64,000 bases of DNA from Cellulomonas wangsupingiae (lineage in GTDB: Bacteria; Actinomycetota; Actinomycetes; Actinomycetales; Cellulomonadaceae), in contig NZ_CP101989.1 of the NCBI RefSeq assembly GCF_024508275.1, positions 2,604,001 to 2,668,000 of the forward strand, given 5' to 3'. Below are positions 9,887 through 18,839 of this stretch, one piece after another. Numbering within the stretch: position 1 is the first letter of the stretch; every line of letters begins with the position of its first letter. Both the position numbers and the translations under genes were made by a program. A model generated the notes under the pieces. That model was given only the letters and a program-made list of their open reading frames with translations. It ran no database searches and was not told where the DNA came from.

Positions 9887-11170
9887 TCAGACCAGGGCCG
9901 GCACCAGTGCCCGGGTCAGGGGCCCGACCAGGTCACCCGCGGCGTCGGCCGGCACGTGCACGTCGGACAGGCCGAGCCAGTCGGCCACCGCCCACAGCTC
10001 CGCAGCGAGCTCGTGCGCGACCTCCGCGTCGGCCGGGAGCCTCGTGCCCGCGGCGGCCGCCGGCCCCGGGGCCCGGTGGACGGCGTGCACGCGCAGCGCG
10101 CCCGCCCGCCGATCGGCCTTGAGGTCGACCAGCGCGACGAACCGCTCCCCCAGCAGGAACGGCAGGACGTAGTACCCCCAGACCCGCGCCGCCGCGGGCA
10201 CGTAGATCTCGATGCGGTAGCGCAGCCCGAACAGCGCCTCCGTGCGCGTGCGCTCCCACACCAACGGGTCGAAGGGGCTGAGCAGGGTGCGTCCGCGCGC
10301 ACGGCGCGGCACGGTCGCGTCGCGGTGCCGGTACAGGGGCCCCCGCCAGCCCTCGACCTCGACCGGCAGGAGGACCCCCTCCTCGACGAGCTCGTCCACG
10401 GCCGTGCGGGTCGGCGCGGTGGCCGTCCGCCAGTGGTCCGCCAGGCACCGCACGTCGACGACGCCGTGCGCGCGCGCCGCGACCTCGACGAGGTGGCGGC
10501 GCGCCGTCGCCTCGTCGAGCGCCGGGGCCGCCAGGACGTCGGCGGGCAGCACCCGGTCGGGCCGGTCGTAGCGCCGCTCGAACTGCGCGTTGCGACCCGC
10601 CGACGTCAGCTCCCCCACCACGAAGAGGTGCTCGAGCGCGCGCTTCGCGTCCGTCCAGGCCCACCCCCACGCCTCCGCGCGGCGGCCGTCACCGCCGAGC
10701 ACCGTCTGCACCTCGCGCGCGGTGACGGGGCCGAGCTCGTCCACGACCGCACGGACGCGGGCGACCTCCGGCGACCGTCCGACGGGGACGCCGTGCATCG
10801 AATCGCCCCGCCGCTCGATGCGGGCGCGGTTCTCCGCGTGCTTGAACGCCAGGTGCCGGAAGGTCGCCGCCGGGACGAGCGACGCCTCGTGCGCCCAGGT
10901 CTCGACCAGGCGACGCGGTGCACGCCCGGTCGCACGGTCCAGGGTGCCCACGTCCCACGGCCCGACGCGCGCGTAGACGGGCACGAGGTGCGCGCGCGCG
11001 AGGACGTTCACGGAGTCCACCTGCAGCAGGCCGAGCCGGTCGACGACCTGCTGCAGCGCGCGGGTGCCGGCGACGGCACGCTGCGGCCGGGGCGCGTCGA
11101 GCCCGGACGCGCGCAGCACCAGCCGGCGCGCCTGCGAGCGGGACAGGAGGTCGGGTCGGGTCGCGGCCAT
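9887..11170 (-). CDS. YcaQ-family DNA glycosylase (winged-helix, HTH_42)
   Basis: YcaQ/AlkZ proteins unhook interstrand crosslinks and bulky alkylated bases through tandem winged helices. This 427-residue protein has the family opening [15 protein letters not shown], the catalytic-type Q-x-D motif (Q50-V-D52 in [17 protein letters not shown]), the [10 protein letters not shown] segment, and the C-terminal [29 protein letters not shown] block typical of the YcaQ branch. ATG at 11170 matches the family start. It lies 121 bases beyond secA on the same strand; the gene-poor stretch upstream (11171-11534) would hold its promoter. A paralogue of the other branch is at 23164. Family is secure; substrate is inferred. 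Confidence 0.85.
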   Translation of the reverse strand: MAATRPDLLSRSQARRLVLRASGLDAPRPQRAVAGTRALQQVVDRLGLLQVDSVNVLARAHLVPVYARVGPWDVGTLDRATGRAPRRLVETWAHEASLVPAATFRHLAFKHAENRARIERRGDSMHGVPVGRSPEVARVRAVVDELGPVTAREVQTVLGGDGRRAEAWGWAWTDAKRALEHLFVVGELTSAGRNAQFERRYDRPDRVLPADVLAAPALDEATARRHLVEVAARAHGVVDVRCLADHWRTATAPTRTAVDELVEEGVLLPVEVEGWRGPLYRHRDATVPRRARGRTLLSPFDPLVWERTRTEALFGLRYRIEIYVPAAARVWGYYVLPFLLGERFVALVDLKADRRAGALRVHAVHRAPGPAAAAGTRLPADAEVAHELAAELWAVADWLGLSDVHVPADAAGDLVGPLTRALVPALV

Positions 11171-11534
11171 GCCCCGATCCTGCCCGCAGCCACCGACACC
11201 CGAGCCGGCGCCCTCGACACTTTCGGGAACGATGGCCGGGTGCATGCCGACCGCGGGGCAGTACGGGTCGGGAGGAAGGCAAACGTTCTCGCGTCGTCAG
11301 GCCGGCGCTGGCACGCCCACCAACGAGCGAAGTTGCCGAAAGTTCTCCGAAAGTCCGGTCCGGGCCTTGACGCGACGTGGCCCCCCGGGCGACCGTCGTG
11401 CCCGGCCGCGTCCGCCGCAGCGGTGGGCGGCCCACGGACCCCGGTGCCGGACGGACCGCGCCGTCCGGCACCGGGCCCGCGACGCGGGGGGCAGCGGGCG
11501 GGCGCGCCCGCTGCCCCGTCGCTCCGCGCTCGCC
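11171..11534. other. Gene-free stretch between the YcaQ-like gene and hpf
   Basis: I see no convincing gene in these 364 bases. They hold three copies of CCGAAAGT (one inverted at 11219-11226, two direct at 11336-11343 and 11347-11354) and a long hairpin at 11440-11475. The 11180-11350 part is less GC-rich than its surroundings and is the likely promoter region for the minus-strand YcaQ-like gene. Confidence 0.6.
11440..11475 (-). terminator. Terminator hairpin downstream of hpf
   Basis: A 15-bp perfect inverted repeat (core CCGGTGCCGGACGG with CCGTCCGGCACCGG, loop ACCGCG) lies 60 bases past the hpf stop. It is the longest perfect stem I found in the window. Confidence 0.7.
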
Positions 11535-12170
11535 TCAGACGGCCGCGCGGCCCGTCCCGGTGACGGCGACCGGCGTGTCGAGCTTGATCACGCCGTAGCT
11601 CCAGCCCCGTCGGCGGTAGGCGACCGCGGGCTGTGCCGTCTCGGCGTCCACGAACAGGAAGAAGTCGTGCCCGACGAGCTCCATCTCGTAGAGCGCGTCG
11701 TCGACCGTCATCGGCTGGGCCCGGTGCACCTTCTCGCGGATGAGGACCGGGGAGTCGCCCAGCGTCGTCTCGACGACGCCGTCCGGCAGCTGCACGGGTG
11801 CGTCCTCCGGCTCGGGCTCCGGCTCCGGGGGTCGCACGTCGACGGGCGCCAGCGGAGTGTGGTTGCGGTGGTCCTTGCGCCGGTCGCGCGCACGGCGCAG
11901 GCGCTCGAGCAGGCGGCCGAGGGCGACGTCCAGGGCGGCGTACGCGTCGTCGGCGCACGCCTCCGCCCGGATGACGGGACCCTTGTCGACCACCGTCAGC
12001 TCGACCTTCTCGCTGCTGCCGGACTGGCGCGGGTTCGGTTCGTGCGACACGAGGACGTCGACGCGCTGCGCGCGTGGGGCCAGCTGCTCGATCTTCGCGA
12101 GCTTGCTCTCGAGGTGGGCGCGATACCGCGGGGACACCTCGGTGTGCCGGCCGGCAACCACGATCTCCAT
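11535..12170 (-). CDS. hpf: Long-form ribosome hibernation promoting factor
   Basis: Long HPF binds the 30S decoding region and dimerises 70S ribosomes into 100S particles in stationary phase. The 211-residue product has the N-terminal S30AE fold (1-105: MEIVVAGRHTEVSPRYRAHLESKLAKIEQL, then a positively charged RLRRARDRRKDHR helix), an acidic Pro/Glu linker (about 110-135), and the C-terminal dimerisation domain (about 145-205: IREKVHRAQPMTVDDALYEMELVGHDFFLFVDAET, then VAYRRRGWSYGVIKL). ATG at 12170 is preceded by AGGAGG. Upstream are two palindromes that may regulate it. In M. tuberculosis the homologue Rv3241c is likewise between secA1 and comF. Confidence 0.95.
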   Translation of the reverse strand: MEIVVAGRHTEVSPRYRAHLESKLAKIEQLAPRAQRVDVLVSHEPNPRQSGSSEKVELTVVDKGPVIRAEACADDAYAALDVALGRLLERLRRARDRRKDHRNHTPLAPVDVRPPEPEPEPEDAPVQLPDGVVETTLGDSPVLIREKVHRAQPMTVDDALYEMELVGHDFFLFVDAETAQPAVAYRRRGWSYGVIKLDTPVAVTGTGRAAV

Positions 12171-12191
12171 GTGGGCCTCCTGGGAGGTCAG

Positions 12192-12227
12192 GGGTGGGCA
12201 CTGCCCACCCGGACGAGACGTACGTCT
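12192..12227 (-). promoter_or_regulatory. Two palindromes upstream of hpf
   Basis: GGGTGGGCACTGCCCACCC (12192-12210) is a perfect 9-1-9 inverted repeat starting 22 bases upstream of the hpf start, and AGACGTACGTCT (12216-12227) is a perfect 12-bp palindrome next to it. Either could be an operator; the first could also form an mRNA hairpin close to the ribosome site. Confidence 0.45.
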
Positions 12228-12327
12228 GCTGCCCCGAGATGGGCGGGCGGCATCACCTCCTCCGCCGCACGTGCCCCGCCCGCATGCTGCGGGGGCCGAG
12301 TCGCGGCGTCGTTCCCTGAGCCCCACG

Positions 12328-13164
12328 CTAACCCGCTTCGACACCCGGATGCACACCTGGCTGGGCCGAACGAGCGGCCGGCGGTGCGGTAGCCGCGACG
12401 GCACCCGCGCCGAGGACGCGGGCGCCGGCCGCCACGAGCGCGGCGTGGCACGCCGCGAGCGTCGCACCGGTGGTCAGCACGTCGTCCACGAGCAGCACGA
12501 CGCGCCCCCGCACGACGTGCCGGCGGCGCACGCGGACGCGTCCGGCGAGGGCCTCGCGACGTGCGCGGGCCCCCAGCCCGGCCAGGTCGGCGCCACCCGA
12601 CCGGTGCAGCGCGCGCGCGACCCGGGCGTCGACGCCGCCGTCCGCGAGCCCTGCGACCAGGCCGGCGGCGAGCACCACGACGGGATCGCGCCCGCGACGG
12701 CGTCGCGCCCGCACCGTGGACGGCACCGGCACCACGAGGACGGGACCGACCGTGGCCGGTACCGCCGCGCACACGTCGTCGGCGAGGGTGACGCCGACCC
12801 GACGCGCCACCGCGCCGAGGTGCACGTCGAGGTCGGCGCGACCCCCGTCCTTCCACGCCACGAGCGCATGACGTACCGGTCCGGCGTACGCCGCAGGCGC
12901 CCGCACCGGCAGCAGCGTGCGTCCATCCAGGAGGTCGAGGCGACCCGCGCCGTGGTCGCGCCGCACCGCGGGCGCACGCCACCAGGTGTCGCAGGCGCTG
13001 CACCAGGGCACGTCGGGCCGCCCGCACCCGGCGCACGCAACCGGCACCAGCAGGCCGGACAGGTCCCGGCAGGCGCCCGCCAGGAGCGTGCGGGCCCGGC
13101 GCGCGCGTGATCCGGGCACGCGCGGCGCACGGCGGTGGCCCGGCGCGGGGTGGTCCGGTGGCAT
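12328..13164 (-). CDS. comF: ComF-family amidophosphoribosyltransferase-like protein
   Basis: ComF proteins couple a zinc finger to a phosphoribosyltransferase fold and act in DNA uptake or transformation-related processes. The 278-residue product has an N-terminal CxxC-x7-CxxC finger (C44, C47, C55, C58: CAGCGRPDVPWCSAC), the LVVPVPST motif, an Arg-rich RARRRRGRDP stretch, and the PRPP-binding signature VVLLVDDVLTTGATL near 225-239. ATG at 13164 is preferred over an upstream start that would run into lpqB spacing. The TAG stop overlaps a possible hpf -10 element (TAGCGT). A competence role in this organism is not established. Confidence 0.85.
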   Translation of the reverse strand: MPPDHPAPGHRRAPRVPGSRARRARTLLAGACRDLSGLLVPVACAGCGRPDVPWCSACDTWWRAPAVRRDHGAGRLDLLDGRTLLPVRAPAAYAGPVRHALVAWKDGGRADLDVHLGAVARRVGVTLADDVCAAVPATVGPVLVVPVPSTVRARRRRGRDPVVVLAAGLVAGLADGGVDARVARALHRSGGADLAGLGARARREALAGRVRVRRRHVVRGRVVLLVDDVLTTGATLAACHAALVAAGARVLGAGAVAATAPPAARSAQPGVHPGVEAG

Positions 13165-13277
13165 GCGGCCAGCGTCCCGTGCGCCGGCCCCGCGGTGCAC
13201 CGCACGCCGGCGACCCGGTGGACGGCCCGGTCACCGGAGGGGCTGTGGGCGGCCCGCCACCGCAGCGCCGAGAGGCC

Positions 13278-14969
13278 TCAGCCGGGGAACGTCGCCGCCG
13301 CCACGTCCAGCACGCCCGTGACCTGCGGCACCGCGACCCAGGTGCCCCCCTGGTGCCGCAGCAGGTCGCCGCCCGCCGTAACCACGAACACCGAGCGCTC
13401 ACCGCGGTCCGCCGCCAGGCCGACGGCGTCGGCGACCGCCGGCAGCGGCGTGCTCATGCCGGAGACGGGGACGAGGTAGGGCGTCCGGCCGGCCTCCTCG
13501 TCCGACAGCACGCCGAGCGTGACGTCGTCGACCCACACGAGCGACGTCGTGGGGGTCAGCGAGGCCCCCGCCCGGACACCTGCCCCGATCGTGACCGGAA
13601 CCGCCTCGTCGTCACGGACCACACCGGCGACGTCGAGCGTCGCGCCGTCGGGACCGGCGGACACGATCGCGACCCGCGTCCCGTCGCGCGACACCCGGAC
13701 CGCCCGCACGGTCCGTCCCGCGAGCCAGTCGGCCGTGAGCTCCACCGTCGTCCCGTCCGTCCACACCACCGCCAGGTAGCCGGGCACCGAGGCACGGGCG
13801 GTCCACACCCAGGAGAACCTGTCCACCGACGGCGGTGCCAGCGCCGGGCCCTCGAGCAGCGTGCGCTGCCCGCTCCCCCCGGAGGGGACCGAGACCAGCG
13901 TCGTGGCGTCGGCGAGCGCCACGCGGACGGACTCGTCGGCGGACCGGGCGAGACCCTGCGGGCTCGCGCCGAGCACCGGGCCCACCCCCTGCCGGGGGGT
14001 GGGCGTGTCCCCGGCGAGGCTCAGCGTCTGACCGTCGACGAGGATCTCGAGGTCCTCGGGAGCGGCCGCCGGCAGGTCGGCCGCGACCTCCTCCAGCACG
14101 GCCCCGGCCGCGCCCGCGCGCACCTGCACCTTGGTCGCGCCCAGCGACCGCAGCGAGTGCTCGAGCTGCGCGAGCAGCAGGCCCCGGTCCGCGTCCTGCA
14201 CGGCCCGGGCGGGCTCCAGCGTCACCTCCGCGACGCCGTGCTGGAGCAGCACGGCCTCCGGCTTGAGCTCCGCGTCGGGGGGCAGCGCCGTCGTCACGGC
14301 ATGACGCAGCCACGGCGACGGCCCGGCGAGCAGCGCCCGCACGACGGCCGTCGGCACGTTGCGGTCCCGGAACCACCTGACCTCGGGGACGAGCATGCGA
14401 TGGTCCGGCGTCAGGAAGTACAGGGTGGTCGGGCGGAACTGCTGGTCGAACCTCCGCGAGTTCACCACGACGACGTCCGGGGCGTGCGCGATGCGCCAGT
14501 CGCCGCGCGCGTCCTGCACGAGCTCGTAGCGCAGGGTCTCCAGGGCGTCGGCCGCGGTCTCGAGGTAGCGCCCCTCGGCATCGACCTTGCCGGTCACGCT
14601 CAGGGAGACCGTGACCTGGGCGTCGCCCGTCTGCTCGACCTTGCGCGCGCTCGCCACGACCGTGCCCGCGCCCGGGTCCCACTGCGAGCGCTCGTCGGCG
14701 GCGAGGAACTGCCGGGTCACGTCGAAGTCGCCCGTCACCTCGGCGTCCGCCGCCAGGAGGAACCCCTCGACGATCCCGGTGGGGTCGGCGTCGGGCTGCG
14801 GCCCCTGGGCGAGGACGACCACGCCGTCCTGCTCACGCACCTCGTCGGCGTCGCCACGGGTCACCGTGCCCGTCGTCGGGATCCCGACGCACCCCGCCAG
14901 CACCGCGCCGACCAGCAGGACGACCGTGGAGGCGCGCAGCCGCGCACGGCGCGTGGGCCGGGGGCTCAC
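13278..14969 (-). CDS. lpqB: Lipoprotein LpqB, partner of MtrAB
   Basis: LpqB interacts with the MtrB sensor and modulates MtrA signalling in mycobacteria. The 563-residue product has a lipoprotein signal (residues 9-29, lipobox VLAGC with Cys about 26), then GIPTTGTVTRG and the GMN-like domain (IVEGFLLAADAEVTGDFDVTRQFL), followed by a C-terminal beta-propeller-like half with repeated short strands (RVAIVSAGPDG, SVFVVTAGGDLLRHQGG). The GTG at 14969 overlaps the mtrB stop (GTGA), which fixes the start. Order mtrA-mtrB-lpqB is conserved across actinobacteria. Confidence 0.95.
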   Translation of the reverse strand: MSPRPTRRARLRASTVVLLVGAVLAGCVGIPTTGTVTRGDADEVREQDGVVVLAQGPQPDADPTGIVEGFLLAADAEVTGDFDVTRQFLAADERSQWDPGAGTVVASARKVEQTGDAQVTVSLSVTGKVDAEGRYLETAADALETLRYELVQDARGDWRIAHAPDVVVVNSRRFDQQFRPTTLYFLTPDHRMLVPEVRWFRDRNVPTAVVRALLAGPSPWLRHAVTTALPPDAELKPEAVLLQHGVAEVTLEPARAVQDADRGLLLAQLEHSLRSLGATKVQVRAGAAGAVLEEVAADLPAAAPEDLEILVDGQTLSLAGDTPTPRQGVGPVLGASPQGLARSADESVRVALADATTLVSVPSGGSGQRTLLEGPALAPPSVDRFSWVWTARASVPGYLAVVWTDGTTVELTADWLAGRTVRAVRVSRDGTRVAIVSAGPDGATLDVAGVVRDDEAVPVTIGAGVRAGASLTPTTSLVWVDDVTLGVLSDEEAGRTPYLVPVSGMSTPLPAVADAVGLAADRGERSVFVVTAGGDLLRHQGGTWVAVPQVTGVLDVAAATFPG

Positions 14970-16729
14970 CCGACCCTCCCCGGCTCGGCCGTCGACGTGG
15001 CGGGGTGGTCGACGCGCACGTCGGTGCGGACCGGGTCCGTCGGGTTGCTCACGATCGCGATCTCCCCCGTCATCGGTGGCAGCTCGGGCAGCGCCGTGGG
15101 GTCCGTGCTGCGCCGGGGTCCCGCCTCGGCAGCCGGCGACACCTCCGGGCCGGGGACCAGGGGCAGCGGTGAGTCCTCGAGCCGGATGCCGGCGCGGCGC
15201 GGCAGGGTCAGGCGGAAGCACGCTCCGGCGCCGGGTCGGCCCCAGGCCTCGAGCCAACCGCCGTGCAGGTGCGCGTCCTCCAGGGAGATGGCCAGCCCGA
15301 GGCCGGTGCCTCCCGTGGTCCGTGCACGGGCCGGGTCCGCGCGCCAGAACCGGTCGAACACGTGGGAGGCCTCGTCCGACGTCATGCCGACGCCGTGGTC
15401 GCGCACCGTGACCGCGACGGCCCTGGCGTCGACGCCGACGCGCACCTCGACGTCCGACCCGTCGGCGTGCTCGATGCCGTTGACCAGCAGGTTGCGCAGG
15501 ATGCGCTCGACACGACGTGGGTCGACGTCCGCCTCCGCACGCTGGTCCGTCAGGTCGACGTGGAGCCAGGACCCGCGGCGCCCGGCGAGGGGGATCACGT
15601 TGTCCACGGCCTGCGCCACGATGTCGCGCACGTCGCGGTGCTCCGCGTCGAGCACGGCCGCGCCCGCGTCGAAGCGGCTGATCTCGAGCAGGTCGGCGAG
15701 CAGGTCCTCGAACCGGTCCAGCTGCGTGGCCAGCAGCTCGGCCGACCGCTTGACCGCGGGGTCGAAGTCCTGGCGCGCGCCGTGGATCACCTCACCGGCC
15801 ATCCGGATCGTGGTCAGCGGCGTGCGCAGCTCGTGCGACACGTCCGACACGAAGCGGCGCTGCAGCGTCGACAGCTCCTCCATGCGGTGGATCTGGTCCT
15901 GCATGCTCGCGGCCATCTCGTTGAACGTGCGCGCGAGCGTGGCCATCTCGTCCTCGCCGTGGACGACCATCCGCTCCGACAGGTGACCGTCGGCCAGGCG
16001 CTCGGCGACGTGCGCGGCGCGCCGCACCGGGTGGACCGTGCGCCGCGTGACCAGCCAGGTCACGGCGCCGAGCAGCACGACGATGGCGGCCGCGCCGAGC
16101 GCCAGCGTCCCGAGCAGGAAGTCGAGGCGGTCCTGCTCCGCCTTCAGGCTGTACAGGAAGAACATCTGGTAGGTGCCGGCCATGGGCACCTCGACGTCCT
16201 GCCCCACGACGATCCCGGGCTCGACGCCGCCGCCGGACGTGGGGATGGCCACCGACTGCCACTGCTGGCCGCCGTCGGACACGGCCTGCTTGAGCTCGCG
16301 GCTCACGACGCCGACGAGCGAGAGGTCCGACGCGGTCGCGCCCACGCCGATGCCGGTCTGCCGGGGGGCGCGGAGCAGGAACACGTCCCGCTCCCCCGAG
16401 CCGCCGTTGCGCTGCGCGGTCGTGACGTCCTCCAGCAGCAGCGCGACCTCGGAGAACGTGTTGGCGGCCGAGGCGTCGAACACGTCCTGCGCCTGCTGCG
16501 TGCTGCGCGCGCTCTCGGAGAGCACCTGCTGCCGCCGCGCGTCGAACAGGCCCGCGCTCATGCGGTCGCCCACGTAGGCCCCGATGAGGGCGAGCGCCAC
16601 GAGCCCGATCGTCAGCGTCGAGGCCAGGACGCGCAGCTGCAGCGACGACCGCCACCGGCGCACGAGCCCGCGCAGCCGTCGGCCGGCCCGCGCCCGCACG
16701 AGCCGACCCCGGGCGGTCAGCCGCGGCAC
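14966..16729 (-). CDS. mtrB: Sensor histidine kinase MtrB
   Basis: MtrB phosphorylates MtrA to coordinate cell-wall metabolism and division. The 587-residue product has TM1 (about 33-53), an extracytoplasmic sensor (54-203), TM2 (about 204-227), a HAMP domain (228-280), the DHp helix with phosphoacceptor H299 in FVSDVSHELRTPLTT, and an HATPase domain with NLLVNGIEHA, DHGVGM and GGTGLGLAI. About 85 residues after the kinase core form an unusual Pro-rich, probably disordered tail. GTG at 16729 follows AGGGGGGC. It ends within lpqB by 4 bases and starts 37 bases after mtrA. Confidence 0.95.
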   Translation of the reverse strand: MPRLTARGRLVRARAGRRLRGLVRRWRSSLQLRVLASTLTIGLVALALIGAYVGDRMSAGLFDARRQQVLSESARSTQQAQDVFDASAANTFSEVALLLEDVTTAQRNGGSGERDVFLLRAPRQTGIGVGATASDLSLVGVVSRELKQAVSDGGQQWQSVAIPTSGGGVEPGIVVGQDVEVPMAGTYQMFFLYSLKAEQDRLDFLLGTLALGAAAIVVLLGAVTWLVTRRTVHPVRRAAHVAERLADGHLSERMVVHGEDEMATLARTFNEMAASMQDQIHRMEELSTLQRRFVSDVSHELRTPLTTIRMAGEVIHGARQDFDPAVKRSAELLATQLDRFEDLLADLLEISRFDAGAAVLDAEHRDVRDIVAQAVDNVIPLAGRRGSWLHVDLTDQRAEADVDPRRVERILRNLLVNGIEHADGSDVEVRVGVDARAVAVTVRDHGVGMTSDEASHVFDRFWRADPARARTTGGTGLGLAISLEDAHLHGGWLEAWGRPGAGACFRLTLPRRAGIRLEDSPLPLVPGPEVSPAAEAGPRRSTDPTALPELPPMTGEIAIVSNPTDPVRTDVRVDHPATSTAEPGRVG

Positions 16730-16766
16730 GTCGCGCCCCCCTGCGTGCGCGCCCGGTCCTGCGTGG

Positions 16767-17450
16767 TCACGGCCCGCCGACGCCCGCCTTGTAGCCGACG
16801 CCCCGCACGGTCACGACGATCTCCGGACGCTCCGGGTCCGTCTCGATCTTGGAGCGCAGTCGCTGGACGTGGACGTTCACCAGCCGCGTGTCGGCGGCGT
16901 GGCGGTACCCCCAGACCTTCTCGAGCAGCACCTCGCGCGTGAAGACCTGCCACGGCTTGCGTGCGAGCGCGACCAGCAGGTCGAACTCGAGCGGGGTCAG
17001 GGAGATGAGCCGCCCGGCGCGCTCGACGCGGTGGCCCGGCACGTCGATCGTCAGGTCGCCGATCGACAGGTGCTCGGGGGCGGGCTCGTCGCTGCGGCGC
17101 AGGCGCGCGCGGACCCGCGCGACGAGCTCCTTGGGCTTGAACGGCTTGGAGATGTAGTCGTCGGCGCCGGACTCCAGCCCCAGGACGACGTCGACCGTGT
17201 CGCTCTTGGCGGTGAGCATGACGATCGGCACGCCCGACTCGGCCCGGATCTGGCGGCAGACCTCGTTGCCGTCCTTGCCGGGCAGCATGAGGTCGAGCAG
17301 CACGAGGTCGGGCTGCGTGGCCCGGAAGACGCCGAAGGCCTCGTCCCCGTCCTCGCAGAACACCGGCTCGAACCCCTCGGAGCGCAGCACGATGCCGATC
17401 ATCTCGGCCAGGGCGGTGTCGTCGTCGACCACCAGGACGCGTCCCTTCAT
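16767..17450 (-). CDS. mtrA: Response regulator MtrA
   Basis: MtrA is the OmpR-type regulator controlling peptidoglycan hydrolase, replication and division genes in actinobacteria. The 227-residue product has a receiver domain with acidic pocket D9-D11 and phosphoacceptor D53 (DLVLLDLMLPGKDG), the LTAKSD lysine loop, and a C-terminal winged helix (about 125-227: LSIGDLTIDVPGHRV to VTVRGVGYKAG). ATG at 17450 gives the exact family start MKGRVLVVDDD. Secreted amidase and lytic-type proteins at 55-60 kb are the sort of genes MtrA regulates elsewhere, but I cannot assign a binding site. Confidence 0.97.
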   Translation of the reverse strand: MKGRVLVVDDDTALAEMIGIVLRSEGFEPVFCEDGDEAFGVFRATQPDLVLLDLMLPGKDGNEVCRQIRAESGVPIVMLTAKSDTVDVVLGLESGADDYISKPFKPKELVARVRARLRRSDEPAPEHLSIGDLTIDVPGHRVERAGRLISLTPLEFDLLVALARKPWQVFTREVLLEKVWGYRHAADTRLVNVHVQRLRSKIETDPERPEIVVTVRGVGYKAGVGGP

Positions 17451-17618
17451 GGGGGTGATCCTCTCACCGACCGGGGCCGTCGCGGGGTCACTCGCGCCGC
17501 GCAGGCGGGTGACCGGTGCGTCAGCGGCACTGCGCCACGTGCACCGTGGCACCATGGGGCCCCCCGGCGCGCAGCGGTCGGGACCGCCCAGCCCGCCAGG
17601 ACACGAGGAGCCGGACGC

Positions 17619-18809
17619 ATGACCTCCCCGCAGGACGACGGCGCCGGCCCCGCCGGGTGGGCGAGCCCGGCCGGCCCCCCGGCGGGTGGCCGTGCCACGC
17701 CCCCGCCCCCGCCTGCTGCACCCGGCGCGCCCGGCGGCGCGAGCTCGTGGGGCGAGCCGCCGACGCCGCCGGCGTGGGGCGGGCCCCCGGCACCGACGGG
17801 CTGGGGACCGGCCGCGGCACCCCCGGGCACCGGTGCGGCCCCGCCCGTCGCGGGCACGCCGGGATGGCACCTGCCCGTCCTGCAGCCCGGGATCATCCCG
17901 CTGCGCCCGCTCGGCCTGGGCGAGATCCTGGACGGCGCGGTCCGCGCCATCCGCGCGAACCCCGCCGTCATGTTCGGGCTGTCGGCCGTCGTCGTGACCG
18001 TGGCCGTCGCCCTGCAGACCCTGGTCCAGCTCTACGTCTCCAGCCTCCTGGGCATGGCGCTCGGCGACGCCGCCCTCGAGGAGGGGCTGTCGTCGGCCGA
18101 CACGGCCGTGATGTCCGAGCTGCTGTCGACCAGCGGGGGCCAGGTGCTGACGCAGCCGCTCCTCGTGCCCGTGACCTCGGTGCTGACCGGCCTGCTCATC
18201 GTGTCCGTGAGCCAGTCGGTGCTGGGCCGGCGGGTGGCGCTGCGCGAGGTGTGGCGCACACGCCGGGTGTGGTTCCTCGTCGGGTGGGGTCTGCTGCAGC
18301 TCCTCGCGTCCCTGCTCGCCGCCGCCCTGGGGGTCGGTGCGGTCGTCGCCCTCGCCGCAGCGGGGGCCACGGGCGCAGCGGTCGCCACCGCGCTGCTCGG
18401 AGGCGTCGCGCTGTTCGCCGCCCTCGTGTGGGTCACGACGCGCACGTTGCTGGTCCCCCCCGCGCTCATGCTCGAGGGCAAGCCCTTCTGGCGCTCCGTC
18501 GCGCGCGCGTGGCGCCTGACGCGCGGCAGCTTCTGGCGGCTGCTGGGGATCTACGTGCTCGCCAACCTGCTCGTGCTGGCGCTCATGTACCTCTTCGTCG
18601 TGCCGGCGGGCATGGTGGCGGGCCTCGTGTCCCTGTCGTCGGGCTCAGACGACATCACGGTGCTCGTGTCGGCCGTCGCCCAGGTCCTCGGCATGACGCT
18701 GTCCACGACGTTCCTCGCGGCCGTCGTCGCGCTGCTCTACGTCGACGTCCGCATCCGTCGCGAGGGGCTCGACCTCGAGCTCGCGCGGGCCGCGGCCGCC
18801 GACGCATGA
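17619..18809 (+). CDS. Membrane protein with glycerophosphoryl-diester-phosphodiesterase-type membrane domain
   Basis: The 396-residue product begins with about 85 residues of Gly/Pro/Ala-rich, disordered sequence, then a conserved IIPLRPLGLGEILDGAVRAIRANP box and roughly six membrane helices (for example VMFGLSAVVVTVAVALQTLV, WFLVGWGLLQLLASLLAAAL, LLGIYVLANLLVLALMYLFVV). Such domains occur in proteins annotated as glycerophosphoryl diester phosphodiesterase membrane domain or DUF7544, with no catalytic residues of their own. ATG at 17619 is supported by GAGGAG at 17605-17610. It heads a five-gene plus-strand operon with DUF4129, DUF4350, MoxR and DUF58 proteins. Function in that set is not established. 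Confidence 0.75.
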   Translation: MTSPQDDGAGPAGWASPAGPPAGGRATPPPPPAAPGAPGGASSWGEPPTPPAWGGPPAPTGWGPAAAPPGTGAAPPVAGTPGWHLPVLQPGIIPLRPLGLGEILDGAVRAIRANPAVMFGLSAVVVTVAVALQTLVQLYVSSLLGMALGDAALEEGLSSADTAVMSELLSTSGGQVLTQPLLVPVTSVLTGLLIVSVSQSVLGRRVALREVWRTRRVWFLVGWGLLQLLASLLAAALGVGAVVALAAAGATGAAVATALLGGVALFAALVWVTTRTLLVPPALMLEGKPFWRSVARAWRLTRGSFWRLLGIYVLANLLVLALMYLFVVPAGMVAGLVSLSSGSDDITVLVSAVAQVLGMTLSTTFLAAVVALLYVDVRIRREGLDLELARAAAADA

Positions 18810-18839
18810 CCGGCACGCGACGCACCGGGCGGGCCTGAC

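Noticed and set aside
11377..11598. Plus-strand 73-codon frame between the YcaQ-like gene and hpf
   Set aside because: It is Arg/Pro/Thr-rich, has no ribosome site, runs through the long hairpin and overlaps hpf.
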